Shown here: piece after piece, positions 7,602 through 15,608 of the stretch | Layout of the letters: every line of letters begins with the position of its first letter | Numbering within the stretch: position 1 is the first letter of the stretch | Assembly: GCA_012744395.1 (NCBI GenBank) | Contig: JAAYCB010000014.1 | Span: forward strand, 1 to 33,877 | Direction of reading: 5' to 3' | Source of the DNA: Pirellulaceae bacterium | Lineage (GTDB): Bacteria; Planctomycetota; Planctomycetia; Pirellulales; Thermoguttaceae | Length of the DNA: 33,877 nucleotides | The notes under the pieces: model-generated | What the model saw: the letters and a program-made list of their open reading frames with translations, nothing else | Told to the model about the DNA's origin: nothing | Database searches by the model: none | Made by a program: the position numbers and the translations under genes

Positions 7602-8753
7602 TTGGACGGTTTATCCACAGATGAAGCGATTTGGGAAGAGTTTCGCCACCTGATGCCCGTCGCTCGACGTTGGGCGTATCTGGACCATGCCGCCGTTTCG
7701 CCATTGCCCGGACCGACCAGCCGGGCGCTCGTGGAATGGGCCGAGGAGGCCTCGGTCAATGGCAACGTCGATTGGCCGCAATGGGAGCGGCGGGTAGCGG
7801 ATCTCCGCACGAAGGCTGCCACTCTGCTGGGGGCCACGACCGAGGAGATTGCCCTCTTGCGTAGTACAAGCGAGGGAGTCAACCTGGTCGCTGAGGGGTT
7901 TCCCTGGGAACCGGGCGACAACGTGGTGACGCTCGCCGATGAATTCCCCACGAACCAGTATCCTTGGCTGAACCAGGCCGGCCGGGGCGTGGAGACACGC
8001 CGCGTCGCTGTCGGTCCGGAGGGGGTGGCCCTGGATGCGATCGCCGGCGCTTGCGACCGGCGGACGCGGATCGTCGCGATAAGCTGGGTGAGCTACTGCA
8101 CGGGGCGGCGGTTGGACCTGGCGCGATTGGCGGAGATCGCCCACCAGCGCGGCGCGCTGCTGTTCGTCGACGGAATTCAGGGTCTCGGGGTCCTGCCGTT
8201 GGACGTCGGCTCGACGCCCATCGACTTCCTCGCGGCCGACGGGCACAAGTGGCTGCTCGGACCGGAGGGCGCCGGGCTGTTCTACATCCGGCGCGAACAC
8301 CTTGCCCGGCTGCGGCCCGTCGGCGTGGGGTGGAACAGCGTGGTTCACGCACGCGATTTCTCCCGCATCGAGCTGAAGCTGAAAGACTCCGCCGAGCGGT
8401 ACGAGGGCGGCTCGCAGAACATGGCGGGGATGATCGCCTTGGGCGAGAGCGTCGCGCTCCTGCTCCGTTTCGGCGTTGCGGCCATCGCCGAGCGGATCTT
8501 CGCCATCACCGATCTGGCCTGCGCGCGGCTCTCGTCGATCGGCGCGAGGATCGTCAGCGATCGCCGCCCGGAGAGCAAGAGCGGAATCGTCGTGTTCGAG
8601 ATGCCGGGGAGCGATCCGGCGGCGATTCGCCAGGAATGCCTGAAGCGGAATGTCGTTCTCAGTTGCCGTGGCGGCCGCCTGCGGATCAGTCTGCATGCCT
8701 ACAACAGCGCCGACGACGTCGACCGGCTTGTGGCCGCGGTCCGCGGGGCATAA
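7602..8753 (+). CDS. PLP-dependent aminotransferase class V-fold protein
   Basis: This is a fold-type I PLP enzyme of 383 residues. Landmarks are YLDHAAVSPLP (26-36), the phosphate-binding STSEGVNLVAEGF (88-100), the cofactor Asp190 in LLFVDGIQG, and Lys216 in ADGHKWLLGPEGAGLFY as the Schiff-base lysine. The overall plan matches cysteine desulfurases of the SufS/CsdA type, but the active-site RTGHHCA loop is absent: the corresponding C-terminal stretch reads NVVLSCRGGRLRISLHAYN. It therefore more likely belongs with the isopenicillin-N-epimerase-like members, which act on other amino acids; the substrate is unknown. The TTG at 7602 is chosen because GGAGG stands seven bases upstream. The next in-frame ATG (7653) would remove part of the conserved N-terminal arm. 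Confidence 0.82.
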   Translation: MDGLSTDEAIWEEFRHLMPVARRWAYLDHAAVSPLPGPTSRALVEWAEEASVNGNVDWPQWERRVADLRTKAATLLGATTEEIALLRSTSEGVNLVAEGFPWEPGDNVVTLADEFPTNQYPWLNQAGRGVETRRVAVGPEGVALDAIAGACDRRTRIVAISWVSYCTGRRLDLARLAEIAHQRGALLFVDGIQGLGVLPLDVGSTPIDFLAADGHKWLLGPEGAGLFYIRREHLARLRPVGVGWNSVVHARDFSRIELKLKDSAERYEGGSQNMAGMIALGESVALLLRFGVAAIAERIFAITDLACARLSSIGARIVSDRRPESKSGIVVFEMPGSDPAAIRQECLKRNVVLSCRGGRLRISLHAYNSADDVDRLVAAVRGA

Positions 8754-8820
8754 CCGCCGCAGCGCGTCGCGGGCGCCGCCGTTTTGGGCGTGCCGCCTTC
8801 TGCCGTGGGGCCGGGCGTGC

Positions 8821-8826
8821 TATAAC
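8821..8826 (+). promoter_or_regulatory. Possible -10 element upstream of coaD
   Basis: TATAAC lies 84 bases before the coaD start. A weak TTCTGC lies 17 bases upstream of it. This is the only AT-rich hexamer in the 8754-8909 gap. Confidence 0.35.
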
Positions 8827-8909
8827 GTGTCAAGATGCGTTGTTGGGGGAGGGCGCGCGGGTGGAACCGCCCGCGGTCAACAGGAACGGAGAGACTCTGG
8901 AAAACACTC

Positions 8910-9425
8910 ATGTCCGAATTGAGCCCGCGGCTGGCGGTCTATCCCGGTTCGTTCGACCCGATCACGCTCGGGCACCTCGACGTGATCGAGCGAAGCAGCA
9001 AGCTCTTCGACCGCTTCATCATCGGGGTGGGAGTCAACATCGAGAAGCAGCCGCTGTTCGACGCCAGCGAGCGCATGGCGTTGATTCGGGAGGCGACATC
9101 GCACTTGGAGAACATCGAGATCCGCCAGTTTCGCGGACTGGCGGTTGAATTCGTCAAGCGCTGCGGGGCGAGCGTGATGATCCGCGGGGTGCGGCCGATC
9201 ACCGACATTCCGGCGGAGTTGACGATGATGATGGCCAATCGGCGCCTGGCCCCCGAGGTGGAGACGCTCTTCATGCTGGCCGATGGCGAGCTGGCCCACG
9301 TTTCCAGCTCGCTGATCAAGCAGATCGCGCCGCTGGCCGGCGATGCCGAACTCGCCCGCTTCCTGCCCCCGGCGGTCGTTGCCGCCGTTCGAGGCAAGAT
9401 CCGCGAGGGGAGCGACGTGGATTAG
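8910..9425 (+). CDS. coaD: Phosphopantetheine adenylyltransferase
   Basis: CoaD transfers AMP from ATP to 4'-phosphopantetheine, the penultimate step of coenzyme A synthesis. The 171-residue product has the nucleotidyltransferase signature AVYPGSFDPITLGHLDVIERS (T/HxGH motif), followed by SVMIRGVRPITDIPAELTMM and NRRLAPEVETLFM, all typical of bacterial CoaD. The C-terminal ATP-binding loop reads HVSSSLIKQIA, close to the usual SSS-x-(V/I)-(R/K)-E-I. The ATG at 8910 gives the standard short N-terminus. Upstream sequence in the same frame does not resemble the family. The gene converges with mcsB at a 13-base gap. CoA supply also feeds ACP phosphopantetheinylation, but there is no operon link to the fab genes. 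Confidence 0.93.
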   Translation: MSELSPRLAVYPGSFDPITLGHLDVIERSSKLFDRFIIGVGVNIEKQPLFDASERMALIREATSHLENIEIRQFRGLAVEFVKRCGASVMIRGVRPITDIPAELTMMMANRRLAPEVETLFMLADGELAHVSSSLIKQIAPLAGDAELARFLPPAVVAAVRGKIREGSDVD

Positions 9426-9438
9426 GGCGGCCCCCTTC

Positions 9439-10533
9439 TCAGTTGTTTTCGGAGTCCGGCCGGTCGGCCTGGGCCAGGTGCCGGCGGAGATACCGCGCCC
9501 GCTCGATATTCCGGTCGGTGGTGTCGAGCTCGCTCCCGCTGAGCTTCTGCAAGTGGGCCGGCTGGGTATGGATGAACAGCTCGTTGACGATCGGTATCTT
9601 CAGGTCGTCGATCAAGCCCAGATTCACGCCCATCCGCACGCTCGAGAGCAGGTGCATCGTCTCTTCCGAACTGATCGTCTGGGCGTTCCGCAGGATGCCA
9701 TAGGCGCGGCTGACGCGATCGTGCAGATTCTCCTGGCTTTCCTGCACGAGGAATTCCCGCGCCTGCCGCTCATACTTGATGACCACCGGCACCACGTCGC
9801 CCACCTGCTTGATCAGGTCCTTCTCGCTGCGGCCGAGCGTGATCTGGTTGCTGATCTGGTAGAAGTCACCCATCGCCTGGGAACCCTCGCCATAGAGCCC
9901 GCGGACGGCCAGGCTGATCTTGTGCAGGCTGCGAAACACCTTGTCGATCTGCCGCGTCATCACCAAGGCGGGTAGATGGAGCATCACGCTGACGCGCATT
10001 CCGGTGCCGACGTTGGTCGGGCAGGCGGTCAGGTAGCCGAGCGTCTCGTCGCAGGCAAAGGTGACCTTCTCCTCGATCAAGTCGTCGATCCGGTTGATTC
10101 GATCCCAGGCCGATTCGAGGTCGAGCCCACTCTCCATCACCTGGATTCGCAGGTGATCCTCTTCGTTGATCATCAGGCTGAACTTCTCGTCGCGGCCGAT
10201 GGCCACCGAGCGCGCCCCGCTGGCCTCGGCCAACTCGCGGCTGATCAGTTGCCGCTCGACGAGGAACTGGCGGTCGACCGCGGCCAGCTCTTCCACATCG
10301 ATGCAGAGCAGGTCGTCCTGGTCGGCGAGGCTGGGTATCGCGGTCTGCAACTGGCCTTGAATCCGGCCGCGATCTTGCGGGGAAGCCCGACTGATGAACG
10401 GGTAGTCGGCAAGGTTGCGGGCGAGGCGGATGCGACTGGAAATCACGATGTCGGACTGGGGGCCCACTCCCCGGAGCCATTCACCGCTATAGCGAGTCAG
10501 GTCGTCGAGTTTCACGTTCGCGTTTCCGGTCAT
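9439..10533 (-). CDS. mcsB: Protein arginine kinase McsB
   Basis: McsB phosphorylates arginine side chains and marks proteins for ClpCP degradation in Firmicutes; it belongs to the phosphagen (ATP:guanido) kinase family. Visible motifs are VISSRIRLARNLADYPF (30-46) for nucleotide binding, NEEDHLRIQ (123-131), and the phosphagen kinase signature CPTNVGTGMRVSVMLHLPAL (from 171) with the active-site Cys171. At 364 residues it is close to the usual McsB length. I take the ATG at 10533; an in-frame GTG at 10554 would add seven residues, and neither has a clear ribosome binding site. It follows mcsA on the same strand with a 76-base gap, an arrangement also seen in Firmicutes, where McsA activates McsB. 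No clpC or ctsR is nearby. Confidence 0.9.
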   Translation of the reverse strand: MTGNANVKLDDLTRYSGEWLRGVGPQSDIVISSRIRLARNLADYPFISRASPQDRGRIQGQLQTAIPSLADQDDLLCIDVEELAAVDRQFLVERQLISRELAEASGARSVAIGRDEKFSLMINEEDHLRIQVMESGLDLESAWDRINRIDDLIEEKVTFACDETLGYLTACPTNVGTGMRVSVMLHLPALVMTRQIDKVFRSLHKISLAVRGLYGEGSQAMGDFYQISNQITLGRSEKDLIKQVGDVVPVVIKYERQAREFLVQESQENLHDRVSRAYGILRNAQTISSEETMHLLSSVRMGVNLGLIDDLKIPIVNELFIHTQPAHLQKLSGSELDTTDRNIERARYLRRHLAQADRPDSENN

Positions 10534-10609
10534 CGGGGCGGCGCGGCGAACCACGCAGGTCGGGATTCCATACCCTCATCATATCCGTTTCCGGGCGGGC
10601 GGCGATACG

Positions 10610-11167
10610 TCATTCGTCGCCGCCCATGCGAGATTCCCGCCCCCCCTCGATCTGCCGAATCTGGTCGCGGAGCTGCGACGCCCGCTCGTAGGCTTCCTCG
10701 GCGATCGCGCTCTTCATCTCCCGCCGCAGGCGGATCAACTGGGTCCGCTCACGGCTGGCGACCGAGGCGCCCTTGGGCGACTTGCCGACGTGCTGCGATT
10801 CCCCGTGGATATTGAGGATCAGGGGTTCGAGTTGCTTCTTGAAGCACACGTAGTCGTTGGGGCAGCCCAGCCGGCCCTGGCTGCGGAACTCGTAGAAAGT
10901 GATTCCGCAGACCGGACAAGCCTGCTGGTCGAGCTTCTCCAACTCGTCGGCCGTCTGGCCGATGGCCATCTGTGCGGCAATCTGCTGCGCCATCTGCTGG
11001 GCCATTGCGGCCGCCATGTTCGTTCCGGCGGGCGGCTCGCCCGCCTCGCCCGCCTGCGTCAAGTACTCCCGCGCGTGGTCCTCGCAGAGGTGAACTTCCT
11101 GGGGTTTGCCTCCGGTCAGTTCCGTAATATGGAAATTGGCCGGCTTCTCGCACTTCTGGCACTTCAT
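10610..11167 (-). CDS. mcsA: McsA-like zinc-binding activator with UVR domain
   Basis: The 185-residue protein begins with a treble-clef-like pair, MKCQKCEKPANFHIT...HLCEDHARE (Cys3, Cys6, then Cys and His), followed by an Ala/Gln/Met-rich linker. A second zinc site is KLDQQACPVCGITFYEF...GCPNDYVCF. The C-terminal part (about 125-175) is a coiled UvrB/UvrC motif (RLRREMKSAIAEEAYERASQLRDQIRQIE). This order is that of McsA (YacH-like), the adaptor and activator of McsB, whose gene lies directly downstream. The ATG at 11167 has GGAAACG upstream. Transcription probably starts at the promoter at 11295-11322, leaving a leader of about 120 bases with hairpins. Confidence 0.88.
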   Translation of the reverse strand: MKCQKCEKPANFHITELTGGKPQEVHLCEDHAREYLTQAGEAGEPPAGTNMAAAMAQQMAQQIAAQMAIGQTADELEKLDQQACPVCGITFYEFRSQGRLGCPNDYVCFKKQLEPLILNIHGESQHVGKSPKGASVASRERTQLIRLRREMKSAIAEEAYERASQLRDQIRQIEGGRESRMGGDE

Positions 11168-11214
11168 CGCGATCGTTTCCAGTTAGACCTGAGCAGACTC
11201 CGCTTCAGGAAGCG

Positions 11215-11260
11215 AAAAAAAACGGCAAGCCGCCACTGCGGAAGGCCACAGAAGCCTTCC
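11215..11260 (-). promoter_or_regulatory. Structured mcsA leader with T8 tract
   Basis: On the minus strand, reading from 11260 down, a perfect 7-bp hairpin (GGAAGGC / GCCTTCC, 11260-11240) is followed by a weak GC stem (GGCGG-CTTG-CCGTT, with two G-U pairs) and then eight T (11222-11215). A further palindrome, CGCTTCCTGAAGCG, follows immediately. A hairpin before a T tract, inside a leader, is the shape of a conditional terminator, but the stem next to the T run is weak. Confidence 0.35.
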
Positions 11261-11294
11261 CAAATGGAGGGGAGAGAACCTCGCCGCCACCAGG

Positions 11295-11322
11295 ATTCTA
11301 GCACCGGCGCGGAAGGTGTCAA
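11295..11322 (-). promoter_or_regulatory. Near-consensus promoter for mcsA-mcsB
   Basis: Minus strand: TTGACA (11322-11317), 16-base spacer, TAGAAT (11300-11295). The -35 is a perfect match to the sigma-70 consensus. Transcription should begin near 11288. It is the best promoter in the window and defines a TAGAAT-type -10 for this genome. Confidence 0.65.
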
Positions 11323-11409
11323 GGTGAGCCCCCGCTTGGAGATACGTCGGATGATCGGGCCCCGTTCGCGGCGAGCTCCAGGGGGCGGTCGCCAATCGCC
11401 GGAGGTTCC

Positions 11410-11438
11410 TTGTTCGCGGGAGAATGCATTGTTAAGCT
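11410..11438 (+). promoter_or_regulatory. Possible promoter for trpE
   Basis: TTGTTC (11410-11415), 17-base spacer, TAAGCT (11433-11438). The match is moderate. Start of transcription would fall near 11445, giving a leader of about 114 bases, or almost none if translation begins at the in-frame ATG at 11448. Confidence 0.35.
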
Positions 11439-11475
11439 GAAGTGTTTATGTCAGCGAGCGACTGGCCTGCGGAGG

Positions 11476-11503
11476 GCTTCGCCTGCCCGAAGCTTGGCGA
11501 AGC
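11476..11503 (+). promoter_or_regulatory. Alternative hairpins in the trpE leader
   Basis: GCTTCGCC (11476-11483) can pair with GGCGAAGC (11496-11503, 8 bp), or its first six bases can pair with CGAAGC (11488-11493, 6 bp). The two structures exclude each other, as in attenuators. No run of Trp codons or T tract is seen nearby, so the role is uncertain. Confidence 0.3.
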
Positions 11504-11558
11504 GCCCGTCGTCCAGCCGAGACACTCGCAGCGGCAATCCGCGTTCCCCAGGTGCCCC

Positions 11559-13097
11559 ATGGCCATCTGCAAAGGCAGACACCACCCCGATTTCGACCGC
11601 TTCTGCTCCCTGGCCGAGGGGGTGGACCTCGTGCCGGTCTATCGGCGGCTGGTAAGCGACTCGCTGACGCCGGTGACCGCGTTTCACAAGCTCGACGCGG
11701 GCAGGTGCTCCTGCCTGGCCGAGAGTGTCGTGGGGGGTGAGAAGGTCGGACGCTACAGCTTTCTGGCGACGCACCCGTTCCTGGAGATCGAGGCCTACGG
11801 CGACCGGGTGACGATCAGTTCGCATAGCGGCGTGTCGGCCTCCGGCGCGCCGATTCTGGAGACCCGGCAATTCGAATCGAGCGACCCCTTGCACCACCTC
11901 CGCCAGCGGATCGAGTCGGTCCGCGCGGCGACCCTGCCCGAACTGCCGCCGTTTTGCAGCGGGGCGGTCGGCTACGCGGGGTACGACGTCGTCCGCTACG
12001 TGGAACACCTTCCCAACCCGCCCGAGGACGACCGCCGCGTGCCCGACCTGGCGTTCGCGTTCTACGACCAGATGGTCGTCTTCGACAATGTCACCAAGAC
12101 GATCGTCGTCGTCGCCATGGCCCGCATCCAGCAGGCCAAGGGCGATCTGCGGAAGGCCTACGGCGAAGCCTGCCGCCGCGTCGACGCAATCGTCGACGAA
12201 TTGCACGCACGGCCCTGCGATCTCGGCCCGGTGGACATTGAAGCGGAGTCCGAGGTTCGCCTGGAGCACACGTCGAATTTCACCCAGGAGGATTTCGAGT
12301 CGGCCGTCCGCAAGGGCGTCGAGTACATCAAGGCGGGCGACATCTTCCAGGTCGTTTTCAGCCAGCGTCTCGAGGTGCCCATCCGGTCGCACCCGTTTCA
12401 GATCTACCGGATGCTGAGGGTTGTCAATCCTAGCCCGTTCATGTTCTATGTGCGGATGCCGAGCGTCACGCTCGTCGGCAGCTCTCCGGAGATCATGGTC
12501 CGCGTCGTGGGCGGCGCGGTGACAACGCGGCCCCTGGCCGGCACCCGCCCCCGGGGCAGGACCGACGAGGAGGACCGGCGGTTGGCCGAGGAACTGCTGG
12601 CCGATCCCAAAGAGCGAGCCGAGCACGTAATGCTCGTCGACTTGGGCCGCAACGACGTCGGCCGGGTCTCCGAGTATCGCACGGTGAACCTCACCGACAT
12701 CATGACAATCGAGCGCTACAGCCACGTGATGCACATTACCTCGAATGTTTCCGGGCGGCTGGCGCCCGGGAAGACCGCCTTCGACGCGCTTCAGGCGTGC
12801 CTCCCCGCCGGCACGGTCTCGGGAGCGCCGAAGGTCCGCGCGATGCAGATCATCGACGAATTGGAGCCCCATCGGCGGGGTCCCTACGGCGGAGCGGTCG
12901 GATATATCGACTTCAACGGCAACATGGATACCTGCATCGCCCTGCGGACGATCGTGATCCAGGGAGACAAGGCCTATGTCCAGGCCGGGGCGGGGATCGT
13001 CGCCGACAGCGTCCCCGAGAACGAGTGGAACGAGACGCTCAACAAGGCCCGCGGGCTCCTCAAGGCGATTGACCTGGCGGAGCGGCAGGCCCGTTGA
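11559..13097 (+). CDS. trpE: Anthranilate synthase component I
   Basis: TrpE converts chorismate to anthranilate with ammonia supplied by TrpG. The 512-residue protein has the N-terminal regulatory region with the Trp-binding LLES-like element ([17 protein letters not shown]) and the C-terminal chorismate-binding domain: [99 protein letters not shown] and [19 protein letters not shown]. All are typical, so the enzyme should be active. The ATG at 11559 gives normal family length; in-frame GTG/ATG codons at 11442/11448 would add a proline-rich, non-conserved extension. No trpG or other trp gene follows, so the glutamine amidotransferase lies elsewhere. aroH, the competing chorismate branch, is 11 kb downstream. 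Confidence 0.93.
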   Translation: MAICKGRHHPDFDRFCSLAEGVDLVPVYRRLVSDSLTPVTAFHKLDAGRCSCLAESVVGGEKVGRYSFLATHPFLEIEAYGDRVTISSHSGVSASGAPILETRQFESSDPLHHLRQRIESVRAATLPELPPFCSGAVGYAGYDVVRYVEHLPNPPEDDRRVPDLAFAFYDQMVVFDNVTKTIVVVAMARIQQAKGDLRKAYGEACRRVDAIVDELHARPCDLGPVDIEAESEVRLEHTSNFTQEDFESAVRKGVEYIKAGDIFQVVFSQRLEVPIRSHPFQIYRMLRVVNPSPFMFYVRMPSVTLVGSSPEIMVRVVGGAVTTRPLAGTRPRGRTDEEDRRLAEELLADPKERAEHVMLVDLGRNDVGRVSEYRTVNLTDIMTIERYSHVMHITSNVSGRLAPGKTAFDALQACLPAGTVSGAPKVRAMQIIDELEPHRRGPYGGAVGYIDFNGNMDTCIALRTIVIQGDKAYVQAGAGIVADSVPENEWNETLNKARGLLKAIDLAERQAR

Positions 13098-13107
13098 CGG
13101 GGCCCGT

Positions 13108-13133
13108 CCCGCAACGCGATGAACGCGTGCGGG
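13108..13133 (+). terminator. GC-rich stem-loop after trpE
   Basis: CCCGCA(A)CGCG pairs with CGCGTGCGGG across the loop ATGAA: 10 pairs with one bulged A, beginning 11 bases after the trpE stop. No T tract follows, so termination would have to be of a non-classical type; it may instead protect the mRNA end. Confidence 0.35.
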
Positions 13134-13328
13134 CGGCGGGGCGGCCGCAGGGGTCTGTCTTGCGCGTGCTCGGCCCGTGACAAGGAGACCGCTCGCAATC
13201 CACGCCGGGCGCCGCCGCGATCCGCCGCGGAGAGACTGGTTCAGGGCACCGCCCGGTGTCAGACTGTAGACTGCCGTACAAGACGTTCGCGGAACCGCCG
13301 CCCCCCTGCTCTCAGGAGAGACCAATCC

Positions 13329-14444
13329 ATGAAGATCGACGCGATTGACCTGTACCTTGCCCGCATTCCACTCCGCCGCCCCCAGAAGACGGCTGGCGTC
13401 GCCCTCGACTGCCTGGAGACAGTGATCGCCGGCATGCGAAGCGGCGACCTGGTGGGCTGGGGCGAGGCATCGCCCGGCACCGCGCCGGTCGGCGGCCAAT
13501 GGGCGGGCGGCGCCTTCGCCTGCCTCCGCGATTGGCTGGCGCCGGCGGTGGCCGGCTGCCAGATCGACACCGGGACCGCGCTTCAGGAGCGGCTGCAAGT
13601 GTTTTCCGGCAACCAGTATGCCAAGGCGGCCCTCGACTCGGCCTGGTGGGACCTCAAGGCCCGCCAGGCGGGAAAACCCGTGCACGAGCTGCTCGGCGGC
13701 ACGAAGGCCTCGCTCGAATTGGGAATCTCACTGGATCGGACCGAGACGATCGATGAACTGATCGATGCGATGCGCACGGCGTTCGCCGCCGGCTTCTCCC
13801 GGATCGAATTGAAGATGCGCCCCGGATGGGACATCCAGATGATCAACCACGTTCGCCACGAGTTCGGCGCCGAGACGCTCCACGTCGATGTCGAGGGGGC
13901 GATGACGCTCGCCCACATGGAGACCCTCTACCGGCTTGACGATTTCATGCTGGCGATGGTCGAGCAGCCCTTCATGGCCGACGATTTGGTCGGCCACGCG
14001 ATGGCCCAGGAATCGCTGCGAACGCCGATCTGCCTCGACGAATCCGTCGTCTCGCCGGCCCACGTGGAGATGGCGCTCGACCTGAAGAGCTGCCAGTTCA
14101 TCAACGTGGATTTCGGACGGGTCGGCGGACTGACCCCCGCGGTGGCGATCCACGACGCCTGCCACGAGCACTGCACCCCCTGCCGGCTCGGCGCGACCCC
14201 GCGCTCGGCGATCGGCGCCCGTGCCGGTCTGGCCCTGGCCGCCAAGGCGAATTTCACCTATCCGGCGGACTGGATCGATTCGCCGCAGCTCTTCGCGTTC
14301 GACCTGGCCGATCCGCCCTCGCTGGCGCGGCCCTCGGACGGCCAGCCGCTCGTCGCCAACCTCTGGTCCGAGCCGGGCATCGGAGTCGCCCCGGACATGG
14401 CACGGCTGGAATCCTGTTCGGCGGCCAAGGCCACGATCGCCTGA
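13329..14444 (+). CDS. Enolase-superfamily protein (MLE/OSBS-like) with altered catalytic residues
   Basis: This 371-residue protein has the two-domain plan of the muconate-lactonizing/o-succinylbenzoate synthase subgroup: an alpha+beta cap (1-125) and a (beta/alpha)7-beta barrel. The three Mg2+ ligands are in place: Asp187 (LHVDVEG), Glu212 (MVEQPF) and Asp237 (ICLDES). Of the KxK motif on the second strand only the second lysine remains (IELKMRPGWD, Lys162). The lysine expected on the sixth strand is Asp261 (INVDFGRVGG, codon 14109-14111). The usual GGMIETGLG loop reads LGATPRSAIG. The scaffold and metal site are kept but the acid-base pair is changed, so neither OSBS nor dipeptide epimerase activity can be assumed. 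AGGAGA nine bases before the ATG supports the start. No menaquinone genes are nearby. Confidence 0.8.
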   Translation: MKIDAIDLYLARIPLRRPQKTAGVALDCLETVIAGMRSGDLVGWGEASPGTAPVGGQWAGGAFACLRDWLAPAVAGCQIDTGTALQERLQVFSGNQYAKAALDSAWWDLKARQAGKPVHELLGGTKASLELGISLDRTETIDELIDAMRTAFAAGFSRIELKMRPGWDIQMINHVRHEFGAETLHVDVEGAMTLAHMETLYRLDDFMLAMVEQPFMADDLVGHAMAQESLRTPICLDESVVSPAHVEMALDLKSCQFINVDFGRVGGLTPAVAIHDACHEHCTPCRLGATPRSAIGARAGLALAAKANFTYPADWIDSPQLFAFDLADPPSLARPSDGQPLVANLWSEPGIGVAPDMARLESCSAAKATIA

Positions 14445-14464
14445 GCGCGCCGAGGCGGCCTCTC

Positions 14465-15382
14465 CTACGCCAAGGCCTGTTTGCAGAACTCGACGCAGCG
14501 GGCCACTTCCCGGACGGCGCCGGAGCCCTCCGGCACCTTGTATTCCAGTTCGATGTCGGCCGGGAAGGCAAGCTTGTTCCGCTTCATGTATTGAAGCACG
14601 AGCGCAACGGGCGTGTCTCCTTCGCCGAAGGGCAGGTTCGGCCCGTTGTTCACCTTTCGGTCCTTGAGGTGGAGACTGAGGATTCGTTCGCGGTGTTTCT
14701 CGATCAGCGGAATCGGGGAGTGATTCGTGCCGGCCACATAATGGCCGATGTCGAAGTTGATGCCCAGATACTTGCCGTGCGAGAGAATCTCGCCATCGTA
14801 AGTCGTCGGGGTGAGCTGGGTGTGGTTGTGGAAGCCGATCATGATCTCGTGCTTGTCGGCGATCGGGCCGAGCTTCCGCGCGGCTTCCTCGGAGATTTCG
14901 CGGGTGATGCCCGTGGCGCCGAGGGCCTTGGCAACCTCGAAGTAGTACTCGATCTGCGCATCGGGCATGCCCGGGTTGCCGATATCGCCGAACTTGACGA
15001 TGTGGATGTTGACGCCCGCCTCGTTGAACATCTTCCGCAGGGCCTTGAATCGATCCATCGGCACGGAGAGCCGCCAGTCGAGCAGCGCCCGCCTGTCGCC
15101 TTTTCCAGCCCCGGGCGCTCCGGCAAACTGCTCCGCCGGCTCCCCCATCAGTTCGATCGAGCTGATGCCGGACTGGATGACATATTTGAGAATCTCTTCG
15201 GCGCTGCCGGGCAGGGAGCGGTAGCTGTAAGTGATCACACCGATCTGAACGCCGTTGAAGTTCGAGTCGGGCCCGGCGGCGGGGGCGGCGGAGGCTGCCC
15301 CGCGGATCATGGAGCTGGCGGCCACGGCCGCGGCGCCGCCGAGAAACGTCCTTCTCGATAGAGTCATCGTCTGGTTGGTCAT
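14465..15382 (-). CDS. Tat-exported sugar phosphate isomerase/epimerase-like TIM-barrel protein
   Basis: The 305-residue protein begins with a twin-arginine signal (LSRRTFLGGAAAVAASSM; Arg10-Arg11), so it is probably exported folded. The body is a xylose-isomerase-like (AP endonuclease 2 type) barrel: VQIGVITYSYRSLP, a conserved IELMGEPAEQ, MIGFHNHTQLTP, LGINFDIGHYVAGTNHSP, ILSLHLKDRKVNNGPN and PADIELEY supply the metal-binding Glu, His and Asp residues expected for the family. Members isomerise or oxidise sugars and inositols; the substrate here is unknown. Planctomycetes carry many exported members. The ATG at 15382 gives a clean Tat signal; an open stretch upstream adds 18 unrelated residues. 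It converges with the enolase-superfamily gene at a 20-base gap. Confidence 0.85.
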   Translation of the reverse strand: MTNQTMTLSRRTFLGGAAAVAASSMIRGAASAAPAAGPDSNFNGVQIGVITYSYRSLPGSAEEILKYVIQSGISSIELMGEPAEQFAGAPGAGKGDRRALLDWRLSVPMDRFKALRKMFNEAGVNIHIVKFGDIGNPGMPDAQIEYYFEVAKALGATGITREISEEAARKLGPIADKHEIMIGFHNHTQLTPTTYDGEILSHGKYLGINFDIGHYVAGTNHSPIPLIEKHRERILSLHLKDRKVNNGPNLPFGEGDTPVALVLQYMKRNKLAFPADIELEYKVPEGSGAVREVARCVEFCKQALA

Positions 15383-15481
15383 GGTCTTTCTCTGATTCTC
15401 AAAGCAGGTTGAAAAAGGGGAATCGTTCACGGGCAATTAGCGATTGTGGCGGCTTGGCCGACGATTGTCTATGGTTCCCTC

Positions 15482-15505
15482 GTTCCCAACCTCCAGCTTG
15501 GGAAC
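15482..15505. repeat. REP-like palindrome
   Basis: GTTCCCAA (15482-15489) and TTGGGAAC (15498-15505) form a perfect 8-bp stem with the loop CCTCCAGC. I recognise the type CGTTCCCAAGCTCCAGCTTGGGAACG as an extragenic palindrome that recurs in many bacterial genomes, planctomycetes included. Here it sits alone in the gap between the CPBP gene and the TIM-barrel gene (15383-15608). Confidence 0.6.
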
Positions 15506-15608
15506 CGGGAAATCGACCAGAGGGCGGTCGAGTTGGTGCGCGGCGAGGATGTGATGGGACGACTCAGGCGGAAAAGGCAGCCGGAAAGGTGCCGCTGCAA
15601 CAGCCGAC

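Noticed and set aside
11205..11222. Plus-strand terminator from the palindrome CGCTTCAGGAAGCG followed by A8
   Set aside because: On the plus strand the run is A, not T; on the minus strand the T run precedes the palindrome. It is discussed only as part of the mcsA leader.
11451..13685. 744-codon minus-strand frame opposite trpE
   Set aside because: Entirely antisense to a complete, motif-rich trpE; no recognisable domain.
13329..14444. Annotation as menC (o-succinylbenzoate synthase)
   Set aside because: The second catalytic lysine is Asp261 and no menaquinone genes are nearby.
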